64,000 bases of DNA from PALSA-911 sp963743035. Lineage in GTDB: Bacteria; Pseudomonadota; Alphaproteobacteria; Acetobacterales; Acetobacteraceae. Below, piece after piece: positions 47,552 to 56,775 of this stretch; position 1 is the first letter of the stretch; each line of letters starts with the position of its first letter. The stretch lies in assembly GCA_963743035.1 (NCBI GenBank), contig CAVUOB010000002.1, positions 248,001-312,000 on the forward strand, written 5' to 3'. The translations under genes were made by a program, and so were the position numbers. The notes beneath the pieces are model-generated. The model was not told where the DNA came from. It was given only the letters and a program-made list of their open reading frames with translations, and did no database searches.

Positions 47552-48925
47552 CTACTCCGCCGCGTCTCGTTCTGCCGGCGCCGGCGTGTCGCGGGGCTGG
47601 CGTGCGCGCCCGTGCTGCAGGCGGATCGCGGTGCCGCGCAGCCGGGAGGTTTCGGCGGCGAAGGCCATGAAATGGCTGGCGACGGATTGTTCGAGCGAGG
47701 TCATCGGCGCGGTTCGGTCGGTGCCGCGCAGCCGGTCCTGCACGCGGCCGATGAAATCGGCCATCAGCCCCTCGTCGCCGCCGCCGTGCAGGCTGTCGCC
47801 GTGCACGGTAAGCTGGCTGGTGCGCATGTCATCGATGCGGAAATCCGTGACGGTGATCTCGTTGCCGGTGAAATTGCCGATGATTTCGCCATGGCTGCCC
47901 ATCAGGTGGATGGTGCGGGTATTCTCGCGCGTGAACCCGCTGACGTTCATGCTGGCATCGACGCCATTGGCAAAGCGCAGGCTGACCACCTGATGATCGG
48001 CGACGTCGTTGTCACAGCGATAGACGCAGCGCCCGTAGGGCCCGTCATGCAGCGCCAGCGTCAGGCCCTCGGCCGAAGTATCGAGAGAAACCACGTTGTG
48101 CGGCCAACGGTCTCCCGGCGGCAGCTTTTCCAGATAGATCCGCTGCGCCGAATAGGGGCAGATGCGTTCGACCTTGCAGCCCTGGTCGCAACGATCGGTG
48201 GACCCTTCCGGCGCATTCTGCGGCGTGAAATGGCCGAGATTGCCGTAGGAGTTCAGTTCCACGCAGGGCGAGCCGATCAGCCATTGCAGGATGTCGAAAT
48301 CATGGCACGCCTTGGCGAGGATCATCGGCGAGGATTCCTCGGCCCGGCGCCAGTTGCCGCGAACATAGCTGTGGGCGAAATGCCAGTAGCCGACCTGCTC
48401 GGTATGGCGCACGGTCTGCAGCTGGCCGATCACGCCGCGCTCCAGCAATTCCTTGATGCGGGCGAAGAACTGGGTGTAGCGCAGCACATGAGCGACGGTG
48501 ATGTCGGCGCCGCGGCGCCGCGCCGCGGCGAGCAGGCGGCGAACCTCCGGCTCGGTCGGGCAGATCGGCTTTTCCAGCAGGATGCTGACGCCGTGGCGGA
48601 TGGCGGCGAGGGCGGGTTGCAGGTGTAGCGCATCGGGCGTCGCGATGATGATGGCGTCGAGCCCGGTCTCGCGCTTCAGCAGATCCTCCCATGAGGGATA
48701 CAGATGCTCGGGCGTGATGCCATGCTGCTCGCCGGCGGCCTGCAGACGGTCGCTGCGCGGATCGGCGATGGCGACCAGCTGGGCCAGGTCCGGGCGGCGC
48801 AGCAGATAGGCGCCATAGGCGCCGACGCCGCGATTGCCGGCACCGAGAATGGCGACGCGGACGCGTACCGGAGCGGGGACGGGGTGCGCTATGGGGGCCG
48901 CCATGGGGGGCAATGGATCAGACAT
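47552..48925 (-). CDS. Gfo/Idh/MocA family oxidoreductase
   Basis: This is a 457-residue NAD(P)-dependent sugar oxidoreductase. The Rossmann loop is AILGAGNRGVGAYG, the signature EKPICPTEPE is in place, and the C-terminal domain holds the catalytic-region KACHDFDILQW. A four-Cys segment (DRCDQGCKVERICPYSA) lies near residue 245, which in related proteins may bind a metal. Substrates in the family range from inositols to nucleotide sugars. Its start overlaps the end of otsA by eight bases, indicating coupled translation and possibly a role in modifying a sugar made in the trehalose pathway. Confidence 0.85.
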   Translation of the reverse strand: MSDPLPPMAAPIAHPVPAPVRVRVAILGAGNRGVGAYGAYLLRRPDLAQLVAIADPRSDRLQAAGEQHGITPEHLYPSWEDLLKRETGLDAIIIATPDALHLQPALAAIRHGVSILLEKPICPTEPEVRRLLAAARRRGADITVAHVLRYTQFFARIKELLERGVIGQLQTVRHTEQVGYWHFAHSYVRGNWRRAEESSPMILAKACHDFDILQWLIGSPCVELNSYGNLGHFTPQNAPEGSTDRCDQGCKVERICPYSAQRIYLEKLPPGDRWPHNVVSLDTSAEGLTLALHDGPYGRCVYRCDNDVADHQVVSLRFANGVDASMNVSGFTRENTRTIHLMGSHGEIIGNFTGNEITVTDFRIDDMRTSQLTVHGDSLHGGGDEGLMADFIGRVQDRLRGTDRTAPMTSLEQSVASHFMAFAAETSRLRGTAIRLQHGRARQPRDTPAPAERDAAE

Positions 48926-50318
48926 GCGAAAGGGTCTCCGGGCAGGGACTTGGTTCGGCGCGCAGGGCGGCCAGAAAATTCTGGCAGTACTGCCGCGCGG
49001 AAGAGGCGCGGATGCAGGCGAGCAGGGATTTGTGCCGGGCCTGGCGTTCCTCGAGCGGCATGGTCAGGCCCTGATGCATGCTCGCGGCGATCTCCTCGGC
49101 GTCGAACGGATTGACGATCAGGGCGTCGGTCAGTTCCTCGGCCGCGCCGGCGAAGCGGGAGAGGATGAGTACGCCGGGATCGGCCTGATCCTGTGCCGCG
49201 ATGAATTCCTTGGCGACCAGGTTCATGCCATCGCGCAGCGGCGTCACCACGCCGAGCCGGGCGAGCCGGTAGAAGCCCGCCAGTGTGGAACGGCGGACCG
49301 CGCGGGTGATGTAGCGGATCGGCGTCCAGTCCGCCTCAGAATAGCGGCCGTTGACGTCGCCGACCGCCCGGTCGAGCTCGCGGCGCAGACCGCGATAATC
49401 CGCCAGCTCCTCGCGCGAGGGGGCGGCGACCTGCAGGAAGGTGACCTGTTTGCGGTGCTCGGGGTAGCGGGTGAACAGATGATCGATCGCCAGGATGCGG
49501 TTCGGCAGGCCCTTGGCGTAGTCCAGCCGGTCCACGCTGATGCCGAGCGGACGGCCGTCCAGGCTCTGCACCAGGCTGTTGGCGGCGGCGCTGGCGACGT
49601 TGCGGGTGGCCATGGCGGTGAAGCTCGCGACATCGATGCCGATCGGCGTGACGATGGCCTGCACCCGGCGGCCGCGATAGGTGAAGCCGCCCTCGCTGTC
49701 CGGCTGTGCGCCGAGCAGCGTGGTGACGCATTGCAGGAACGCGTCACGGTAATCCTTCGTATGGAAGCCGATGACGTCGCAGGCGCACAGCGCGTCCAAC
49801 AGCTCCGCCGCGCGGGGCAGGGCGGAGAAGATCGACGGCGGCACGAACGGCGTGTGCAGGAAGAAGCCGATGCGTTGTTCCACCCCGAGCGCGCGCAGCT
49901 CATGCCCGACCGCCAGCAGCTGGTAGTCGTGCACCCAGATCAGGTCGTCGGGACGCAGCAACGGCGCCAGTGCGGTGGCGAAGGCGCGGTTGACGGTGCG
50001 ATAGCCGGCGTAGTCCTCCTCGCGGAAGCCCATCAGTCCCAACCGGTAGAGCAGCAGCGGATACAGCGCTCCGTTGGCGAAGCCGGTGTAGTAGCGGCGA
50101 TAATCGGCCTCGCCGAGGTCGATGGTGGCATAGGTCACGCCGCGCGCCTGCACAACCGACGACTCGGTCGAGGTGAAGGTCTGGCGACGGCTGCTCCAGC
50201 CGAACCAGAGCGACCCTTCGGTCACGGCATCGGCCAGCCCGACGGCCAGGCCGCCAGCTGCGGGGTTACGGTCGCCGGGCACCGGTACCCTGTTGGAGAC
50301 AACGACGAGGCGGGACAT
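48918..50318 (-). CDS. otsA: Trehalose-6-phosphate synthase (GT20)
   Basis: This is a 466-residue GT20 enzyme that transfers glucose from UDP-glucose to glucose-6-phosphate. Diagnostic segments are VVSNRVPVPGDRNPAAGGLA at the N-terminus, LIWVHDYQLLAVG, RIGFFLHTPFV and the donor-site SVDRLDYAKGLPNRI. It ends with an AARRLE-type family helix region. AGGAGG five bases before the ATG is a near-perfect ribosome site. No canonical otsB is beside it, but the divergent gene encodes a HAD-IIB phosphatase domain. Trehalose synthesis in Alphaproteobacteria usually answers osmotic or desiccation stress. Confidence 0.94.
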   Translation of the reverse strand: MSRLVVVSNRVPVPGDRNPAAGGLAVGLADAVTEGSLWFGWSSRRQTFTSTESSVVQARGVTYATIDLGEADYRRYYTGFANGALYPLLLYRLGLMGFREEDYAGYRTVNRAFATALAPLLRPDDLIWVHDYQLLAVGHELRALGVEQRIGFFLHTPFVPPSIFSALPRAAELLDALCACDVIGFHTKDYRDAFLQCVTTLLGAQPDSEGGFTYRGRRVQAIVTPIGIDVASFTAMATRNVASAAANSLVQSLDGRPLGISVDRLDYAKGLPNRILAIDHLFTRYPEHRKQVTFLQVAAPSREELADYRGLRRELDRAVGDVNGRYSEADWTPIRYITRAVRRSTLAGFYRLARLGVVTPLRDGMNLVAKEFIAAQDQADPGVLILSRFAGAAEELTDALIVNPFDAEEIAASMHQGLTMPLEERQARHKSLLACIRASSARQYCQNFLAALRAEPSPCPETLSHV

Positions 50319-50668
50319 TGGTTCCTCCTTCATCGTGCATCAGGGAAGCTGTGCGTAGTATCGCGACACACGCCAGGCGGCGCGGAGCAGCTTCGGCACG
50401 ATAGGGTTCAGTTGATGCCCGGGACATCCAGGCAATTCACGATCAATAGATAGAAGTATTCACAATGAGGCAAATCCCGATAAGTTTATGACTGATTCAA
50501 TTTGCATCGAATCGACAGTTCACATTCGCGATACTGGACATGAAGGTAAGCATGTCGAAATTTAACCTTGTGTGCAGCCAGGCCGTTTACCATTTGAGGG
50601 ACGGTCGCTGACGGTCGATACCGTCCGGGCGGCGTTCTGCTTGCCTTCGGCAACAAGGAAATTCCCGC
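50319..50668. other. AT-rich divergent intergenic region between otsA and the HAD-SIS gene
   Basis: These 350 bases contain no gene. From about 50430 to 50600 the sequence is much richer in A and T than the surroundings (for example AATTCACGATCAATAGATAG), as expected for regulated promoters or nucleoid-protein binding. Several partial -10 and -35 matches exist, but I could not pick a convincing pair on either strand. A short imperfect repeat GGTCGCTGACGGTCG lies at 50604-50618. Confidence 0.5.
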
Positions 50669-52399
50669 ATGCACCTGCACTACACCGCCTTGGCAACGGA
50701 TTATGACGGCACGATCGCCGATGACGGTGCCGTTGCGGCGCCCACCATCGCGGCGCTGGAACGGCTGCGGTCCGCCGGTTGCAAGCTGATCCTGGTGACC
50801 GGGCGGGAACTGGAGGATCTGTCGCGCTGCACGCCGCGCCTGGACCTGTTCGACCGGGTCGTGGCCGAGAACGGCGCGGTGCTCTATCGCCCGGCCACGC
50901 GGGAGGTGCGGATGCTGGCCGAGCCGCCGCCTGCGGCTTTCGTCGCGCGGTTGCGGGAAATGGGGGTCGATCCCTTATCGATCGGCCGGTCCGTCGTGGC
51001 GACGGAGGTGCCGAACGATATAGCGGTGCAGGCGGCGATCCATGAGCTGGGCCTTGCCCATCGGATCGTGCTGAACAAGGGCTCGGTGATGGCCCTGCCG
51101 GCCGGCATCAGCAAGGAAAGCGGCCTGCGCGCGGCGCTGGCGGAACTACGGATTTCGCCAATCGAGACCGTGGCTATCGGCGATGCCGAAAACGATCTGT
51201 CGTTCCTCAATCTGTGCGGCATCACCGTGGCGGTGGCGAATGCCCTGCCGGTGCTGAAGCAGCAAGCCGATTTCGTCACCAGGGCCAGAAGCGGCGCCGG
51301 GGTGGCGGAGCTGACCGAGCGGTGGCTGGCCGGTGACCTCGCGCCGTTCGCCCGGCCACACGCTGGCGCTGCGAAGCCGGCGACGAGCCTCATGCGCCTG
51401 GAAACGCTGGAAAGTGCCGCGGCCGTCCGGCGCTGCCTGGCGCAGCGTGAGGCTTTCGCCGCCCTGGGCGCGCGGCTGCGGGCGCTCGATCCGCCTTTCG
51501 TGGTGGTGTGCGCGCGCGGCAGTTCCGCCCATGCCGGGACCTTTTTGCGGGTGCTGCTGGCGCATCGGCTCGGCCTGACTGCGGCGGCGGCGATGCCGTC
51601 GGTGGCCTCGGTGTATCACCGGCCGCAACGGCTGCGGGGCGCGCTGTTCGTGACCATCTCGCAATCCGGCCGCAGTCCGGACCTGATCGCCTCCGCCGAA
51701 CAGGCGCGCGCGGCGGGTGCGCTGACGCTGGCGCTGGTGAACGATCCGGCCTCGCCGCTGGCATCCGCCTGCGAGCTGGTGCTGGACATCGCCGCCGGGC
51801 CGGAACGCAGCATCGCCGCAACAAAAACGGTGCTGGCGAGCCTGGCGGCGGCGCTGGCGTTGGTGGATGCCTGGCGGCCCGCCCCTTCGGTCGCCACGGC
51901 GCTGGCGGCGCTGCCGGAACGGCTGGCCGCGGCGGCTGCGCTGGACTGGTCGCCGCTGGTCGAAACCCTTGCCGATGCCGACCGGATCTTCGCCGTCGGC
52001 CGCGGACCGGCGCTTGGCATCGTCGACGAGGCCGCGCTGAAACTATCCGAGGTCTGCGGCATCGCTGGCCTGGCGTTCAGCGCCGCCGAGCTTGCGCATG
52101 GCCCGATGGCGCTGGCAGGGCCCGGCTTTCCGGTGCTGGCATTGCTGCAGAACGACGCCAGCCTGCCCCTTAGCGAAAAATTCCTGGCGACGCTGGCGGC
52201 GCGCGGTGCCCCGGTGCTGGCGGCCGGCGGCGCGGTCGCGGGAGCCCGGGCGTTGCCGGTGCTGGCGCCGATGCAGCCCGAGGTGGATCTGTTGCCGATG
52301 CTGGTATCGTTCTACCTCGCCGCCGAGGCGGCGGCGCAAGCGCGCGGGCTGAACCCCGACCATCCGCCTTCGCTACACAAGGTCACGCAGACGATCTGA
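50669..52399 (+). CDS. HAD-IIB phosphatase fused to a double SIS-domain sugar isomerase-like protein
   Basis: This is a single uninterrupted frame of 576 residues with two modules. Residues 1-225 form a Cof/SPP-type HAD phosphatase: DYDGT (nucleophile Asp11, acid Asp13), LVTGRE, AENGAV and GDAENDLSFL. Residues 245-576 form tandem SIS domains as in the isomerase half of GlmS and NagB-II/AgaS deaminases: ARGSSAHAG, ISQSGRSPDLI, SIAATKT, SEVCGIAGLAFSAAELAHGP and a C-terminal NPDHPPSLHKVTQTI. Together they suggest dephosphorylation and aldose-ketose isomerisation or deamination of a hexosamine phosphate. It diverges from otsA, so trehalose-6-phosphate may be a HAD substrate. Confidence 0.85.
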   Translation: MHLHYTALATDYDGTIADDGAVAAPTIAALERLRSAGCKLILVTGRELEDLSRCTPRLDLFDRVVAENGAVLYRPATREVRMLAEPPPAAFVARLREMGVDPLSIGRSVVATEVPNDIAVQAAIHELGLAHRIVLNKGSVMALPAGISKESGLRAALAELRISPIETVAIGDAENDLSFLNLCGITVAVANALPVLKQQADFVTRARSGAGVAELTERWLAGDLAPFARPHAGAAKPATSLMRLETLESAAAVRRCLAQREAFAALGARLRALDPPFVVVCARGSSAHAGTFLRVLLAHRLGLTAAAAMPSVASVYHRPQRLRGALFVTISQSGRSPDLIASAEQARAAGALTLALVNDPASPLASACELVLDIAAGPERSIAATKTVLASLAAALALVDAWRPAPSVATALAALPERLAAAAALDWSPLVETLADADRIFAVGRGPALGIVDEAALKLSEVCGIAGLAFSAAELAHGPMALAGPGFPVLALLQNDASLPLSEKFLATLAARGAPVLAAGGAVAGARALPVLAPMQPEVDLLPMLVSFYLAAEAAAQARGLNPDHPPSLHKVTQTI

Positions 52400-52882
52400 A
52401 CGCAGAACAGCGGAATGGCGGCGATCTCATCTTGCTCGCCCCATCGCACGAAGAATTGACACCGGACCATCCGCTAGAGCCTCCCTGCACAACCATCGGA
52501 CGAATCAGGTCTGGCATCGGACGAATGAGGTCTGGGCGGCGGACGGACCCGCTCCCGCGGCCCGGTCGGTGGTTTTCGAGGCTGGACCGGCTGCACAGCG
52601 CGGCAGTAGCCTCGCAGGCTGGGTGGCAGGGGACGCTCGGTTCCTGCCCGGTGCTCCCGAAATCGCCGAGATTTCGAACGAACCGCAACGTTGCGCAAAT
52701 TCGTTGGCGCGTATTCTTGGACTGGGCCCGGGACGAGGGCCATGCATTCGATTTCGGGCAGGCAGGTCCCCGGACCTTCAGGGCAGGGGAAACTAAAGGC
52801 AGAGGTTGCGACGAACCGGAGGGCGGGGCCGGTTTCCTGTTGAACAGGCCGGCGGCCGTTCATCAACTTCGGAGGACCGACG
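52400..52882. other. Intergenic region upstream of the small hypothetical gene
   Basis: These 483 bases carry no ORF with a good ribosome site on either strand. A TTGACA hexamer lies at 52456-52461 without a matching -10. The 21-bp tandem duplication follows. A small GAAATC/GATTTC dyad is near 52660. Confidence 0.45.
52495..52536. repeat. Two-copy 21-bp tandem repeat
   Basis: ATCGGACGAATCAGGTCTGGC is followed directly by a second copy differing at two positions (CAGG to GAGG and the last base). It lies in non-coding sequence and may be a recent slippage duplication or paired protein sites. Confidence 0.8.
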
Positions 52883-53257
52883 ATGAAGCTGACATCGCAG
52901 GCCGTGAACGAGATCATGGACCGTTGCCTGCTCCGGGACGATGAGCCGCTCGAACTGGCGCTGCAGGTGCGGGGCATTGCCAACAGCTTCAGCTTCCACC
53001 GTCGGCGCCTGGCGGAGAATGCTGGGGTGATCGCCATCCTGCTCGCCCAGCTTCCGTACCAGTTCCAGGCGGAGTGCGGCGGGTGGTCGCTGGCGAGTGC
53101 CTGCTACGATCGTCAGCTTAGTCAGTGGACGGGGCGCGAGCAGCAGGTCGAGGAACTGTTCTGCCTCGGCATCGGCGCCGGAAAGGCCGGTTGGCTGGCG
53201 TCGCGCGACATGTGGCCGGCGCTTCCCGGCGGAATTCCTTACGTTACCATCTATTAG
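52883..53257 (+). CDS. Small hypothetical protein
   Basis: This is a 124-residue protein I do not recognise. A strong ribosome site (GGAGGA) precedes the ATG. It looks globular and soluble: two N-terminal amphipathic helices, a conserved-looking GIANSFSFHRRRL, then an aromatic- and Gly-rich C-terminal half (ECGGWSLASACYD, FCLGIGAGKAGWLASRDMW). No signal peptide or membrane segment is seen. It precedes a larger hypothetical gene by 74 bases on the same strand, so the two may be a functional pair. Confidence 0.65.
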   Translation: MKLTSQAVNEIMDRCLLRDDEPLELALQVRGIANSFSFHRRRLAENAGVIAILLAQLPYQFQAECGGWSLASACYDRQLSQWTGREQQVEELFCLGIGAGKAGWLASRDMWPALPGGIPYVTIY

Positions 53258-53331
53258 CCGGCCATTAGCCGGCGCCGATCGGCTTGCGGCCGATGATGCA
53301 GGCCGATGATGAAGCCTGGGAGAGTATACCC

Positions 53332-54504
53332 ATGCAGCTCGCCTCGAAGATCACCCCGCAGACCACGTCCGCCATCGCAAGTGTCATGGCGGAGCTGGAC
53401 AAGCTCGAGCACGATGAAGCAGCCGTGGCCGGGCAGATGACGCTCGGCGCCTTCGTCGCGGCGCTCGAGGCCGCGCCGCGAAACCGCCCGGTATGTTTCG
53501 ATTTCGGGCAGACGATCCATCAGACCGTCTCGGCCATGGTCACGCATGGCTACCCGGTGGTGCACCGATTTGCCAGCCCGTCCGCGAACGCGGCGCGGGT
53601 GACGGTCGTGATACCGCTCCCGGACAACAGCGACCTCGACGATGACGAGGTTCTCGCCTGGGAAGCCTCCCTGGATTGTACCATCGAATGTCAGGCGTCG
53701 AAGACCGGGATCGCGGGATGGACCGGCGCCTGGCAAGCGATCCGCCCCAGCGAGAGCCTCTACGGGCGTGCCGGGAATGCCTATCACCGGTCCCATGGCT
53801 TCATTCTGCCGGGCCGCGCAGAAGGGGCCGATAGCTGGAGCCTGCGTATCACCGGCCTGCCCAATGCGTCGGCTATGGAAGGCCTCGACATCATCACCGG
53901 TCACAAACCGACCCGTTTCAATCGCTATCGCCACTATGGCGAGCACCTTGCGCTCGGTTTCGATCGGATCGGCCTCGAGACCGTCGCGGAATTGCTGGAG
54001 GCGGCGCGGGCCGCGCGGCATCGCTGGCCGGGAGGCGGCGAGCATCCGTGGGAGGAGGTCCTGTTATGGGCCGCCAACGAGAGCGCGCCGGGCCAGGGGC
54101 GCATTCTCGGCGTGGAAGTCAACGATGCGGAGGTGGTGATCCGCACGACGGCCGAACGGCAGGCGATCCGCGAGCCGACCATGCCGGCAACGTCGCTCGA
54201 GGCGCGCAACCGCCTGGTGAACGATCTCGTCGCGCGGATCGTCGGCGCGCGGCCCGATGCCCCTGACAGGCAATTTGGCGGCTACAGGCAAGCCGGCGGC
54301 AACATGGAAGACGCGCTGGCGCTGTTGGAAAACGTGGTGGTCGGGGTGCTGGCCGTGGCCGTGACTGCGGCCAATGAACCGACGCTGTCGGATGTCTTTC
54401 TCAGCCATATCCAGGATCGGACGGCCGAAATGCTGAAGGCCTTCGACGCCGAGGAATACACCAGGCAGCTTAGGAAGGGTCCGCCTGCAGAGGATTGCCG
54501 GTAG
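53332..54504 (+). CDS. Hypothetical protein
   Basis: This is a 390-residue protein with no family I can name. The start follows GGGAGAG at seven bases. Notable segments are CFDFGQTIHQTVSAMVTHGYPVV near residue 60 and an acidic loop DNSDLDDDEV near residue 105. A central alpha/beta region (GFILPGRAEGADSWSLRITG) is followed by a helical C-terminus. No transmembrane or export signal is visible. It follows the 124-residue gene and ends 24 bases before the convergent histidine-kinase gene. The base composition resembles its neighbours, so recent transfer is not obvious. Confidence 0.65.
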   Translation: MQLASKITPQTTSAIASVMAELDKLEHDEAAVAGQMTLGAFVAALEAAPRNRPVCFDFGQTIHQTVSAMVTHGYPVVHRFASPSANAARVTVVIPLPDNSDLDDDEVLAWEASLDCTIECQASKTGIAGWTGAWQAIRPSESLYGRAGNAYHRSHGFILPGRAEGADSWSLRITGLPNASAMEGLDIITGHKPTRFNRYRHYGEHLALGFDRIGLETVAELLEAARAARHRWPGGGEHPWEEVLLWAANESAPGQGRILGVEVNDAEVVIRTTAERQAIREPTMPATSLEARNRLVNDLVARIVGARPDAPDRQFGGYRQAGGNMEDALALLENVVVGVLAVAVTAANEPTLSDVFLSHIQDRTAEMLKAFDAEEYTRQLRKGPPAEDCR

Positions 54505-54528
54505 CCCGACGCCTCACGTTTTCTCGCC

Positions 54529-56775
54529 CTATCGTCCCAGCGCGGCGTCGAGTTGTGCGGCGAGTTGGCTGTTGCGGAAGGGCTTGTGCACGAGATGTTC
54601 CAGCGTGCGTTCGCCGGCGGCTTCCCCGGCAACCTCGTAGGGATTGGCGTAGCCGGACATGAACACCACCGGCAGAGAAGGGCGCATCCGCAGCGCCTCC
54701 CGGGCCAGCACCAGCCCGTTCATGACGGGCATCGCGACATCGGTGAGCAGTACGTCGATCGCAGGGTCGGCGCGCAGCAGCTCCAGCGCCTCGGCGCCGC
54801 CCTCGGCGACGTGGACGCCGTAGCCGAGGCCGATGAGCAGTTCGGCGACGGTGCTGCGGACTGCGGCGTCGTCGTCCACCACGAGGATGGTGGCATGGCC
54901 CGCATTGGCCTGGGCGCCGGGTGTGCCGATGCGCGCGGCAGTTGCCGCGTCGTCGGCGGCGCGCGGCAGGTACACGCGAACCGTGGTGCCGGCATTCGGC
55001 ACGCTCTCGATCCGTACGCCGCCGCCCAGCTGCTGCGCGGTGCCAAGGACCTGTGACAGCCCGAGCCCGGAGCCGGCGCCGGGCGGCTTGGTGGTGAAGA
55101 AGGGTTCGAACACCTTGGCCAGGATTTCCGGCTGCATGCCCTGGCCGGTGTCGTGCACGGCGATGACGACATACTCGCCGGGGCCGGGCTCGCCCGTTGC
55201 CGGGTCCCCGGTCCCGGGCCGGGCCCGGGGATCCCGCGCGCCGATCGTGGCGTTCGCCGTCTCTATCGTTACCGTGCCGCCGGCCGGCATCGCGTCGCGC
55301 GCGTTGATCGCGAGGTTGAGGATCACGAGCTCGATCTGGGTGGGGTCGACCATCGCCTTCCATGGCGAAGGGTCGAGCCGCTTCTCCAGGGCGACGTGGC
55401 TGCCGAGCGCGCTGCGCAGCAGCCCGTCCATGCCGGCGATCACGGCGTTGAGGTCGGCCGGCCGCGGCACCAGCTTCTGGCGGCGGGCGAAGGCGAGCAA
55501 CTGGCCGGTCAGCGTCGCGCCGCGTTCGGCCGCGGTGCGGATCGCCGCCAGCCGCGCCTTATTGCGCTCGTCCTCCGGCCGGCCGCGCTCCAGCAGTTCG
55601 ACATTGCCGAGAACGATGGTCAGCAGGTTGTTGAAATCATGCGCGACGCCGCCGGTCAGCTGGCCCACCGCCTCGATTCGCTGCGCCTGGTTCAGGGCCG
55701 CCTCGGCGCGCTCGCGCTCGGCGATCTGCTGGCGCAGGTCGATATTGGCGCGCTCAGCCTCCTCTTTTGCCCGGGCGTATTCGACCACCAGGCGTTCGTT
55801 CTCGCGCGAGCGGCGGGCCAGCAGCAGCAGGAGGCCGCCAGTGCTGAGCGCGGCGACGCCAGCGCCGAGGGCGAAGATCAGGGTCTGCCGACGCCAGGTG
55901 GCGAACATCTCGTCGACATCGACGGAGATGTTGACCGCCAGCGGGAAGGCGCGCAGCGCCCGGATGGCGACCAGGCGCTGCGAGCCGTCGACCGGGGACG
56001 TCATCAGGATCGAGCCGGACAGCGATTTGGACAGCACCTCGGTGAACGGTGGCAAAGCGGCGAAGCTGGTGCCGATGGCGGCATCGGCGGGGGGGTAGCG
56101 CGTGAGCACGGTGCCGTCGCGATGGTGCAGCACGATCGCGCCTTTGTCGTCGAGTTCCACCGCGCGGAAGAAATCCTGGAAATAGGAGAGGTTGAGCAGC
56201 GCGATGGCGATGCCGTCGAAGCTGCCGTCCGGCGCGTTGATGCGCCGGGTCAGCAGCGCGGTCCAGGCCTGGTCCGGCAGGCGCAACGGCTCGCTGATCC
56301 GCAGTCCGGCATCCGGGTGCGCGGCATGGAAGGCGACCGCCTGGCGGGCGGCCTCGCCAAGATCCGCGGTCGCCTCGGGCCGGGAGGACAGGATCACCTT
56401 GCCGCTGGAATCGGTCAGCGCCACGGCGATGAGCTGGCGGACCCCCTCGGCGCGCCGGTTCAGCGTGGCCGCGATTGCATCGGTATGGAGGGGCGGCGTG
56501 CGGCGCGCGGCCTGCAGCGTCTCGATGGCGTTTTTCAGGATAAAGTCGACGGTTTCCACCGCGCGCCCGGTCTGTTCGGCGAAGACCATGTCCAACCGGG
56601 TGAGCTGGCGGTCGGTATCGGCCAGCAGGGCGTCACGCAGATTGAGCAGGTGCTGCGCGGTCACCGCCGCGATCGACATCAGCACCAGCGCCGCCAGCGC
56701 GATCAGGCCGCGGCTGACGGTAAAGCTGCTGGCGGCTGAGGTGATACGGCCGCGCATCTGCGAGAGAAGGCTCAT
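54529..56775 (-). CDS. Hybrid sensor histidine kinase / response regulator
   Basis: This is a 748-residue membrane-bound hybrid kinase. A transmembrane helix near residues 23-42 and another near 300-320 flank a periplasmic dCache-like sensor domain. A coiled-coil linker (RENERLVVEYARAKEEAERA) leads to the HisKA domain with GGVAHDFNNLL. Next comes the HATPase domain with NLAINARDAMP, DTGQGM and GSGLGLSQV. A C-terminal receiver domain holds the phospho-acceptor Asp in LLTDVAMPVMNG. A Pro/Gly-rich insertion lies in the ATPase domain after ANATIGARD. No cognate output regulator is adjacent, so its output must be encoded elsewhere. Confidence 0.92.
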   Translation of the reverse strand: MSLLSQMRGRITSAASSFTVSRGLIALAALVLMSIAAVTAQHLLNLRDALLADTDRQLTRLDMVFAEQTGRAVETVDFILKNAIETLQAARRTPPLHTDAIAATLNRRAEGVRQLIAVALTDSSGKVILSSRPEATADLGEAARQAVAFHAAHPDAGLRISEPLRLPDQAWTALLTRRINAPDGSFDGIAIALLNLSYFQDFFRAVELDDKGAIVLHHRDGTVLTRYPPADAAIGTSFAALPPFTEVLSKSLSGSILMTSPVDGSQRLVAIRALRAFPLAVNISVDVDEMFATWRRQTLIFALGAGVAALSTGGLLLLLARRSRENERLVVEYARAKEEAERANIDLRQQIAERERAEAALNQAQRIEAVGQLTGGVAHDFNNLLTIVLGNVELLERGRPEDERNKARLAAIRTAAERGATLTGQLLAFARRQKLVPRPADLNAVIAGMDGLLRSALGSHVALEKRLDPSPWKAMVDPTQIELVILNLAINARDAMPAGGTVTIETANATIGARDPRARPGTGDPATGEPGPGEYVVIAVHDTGQGMQPEILAKVFEPFFTTKPPGAGSGLGLSQVLGTAQQLGGGVRIESVPNAGTTVRVYLPRAADDAATAARIGTPGAQANAGHATILVVDDDAAVRSTVAELLIGLGYGVHVAEGGAEALELLRADPAIDVLLTDVAMPVMNGLVLAREALRMRPSLPVVFMSGYANPYEVAGEAAGERTLEHLVHKPFRNSQLAAQLDAALGR

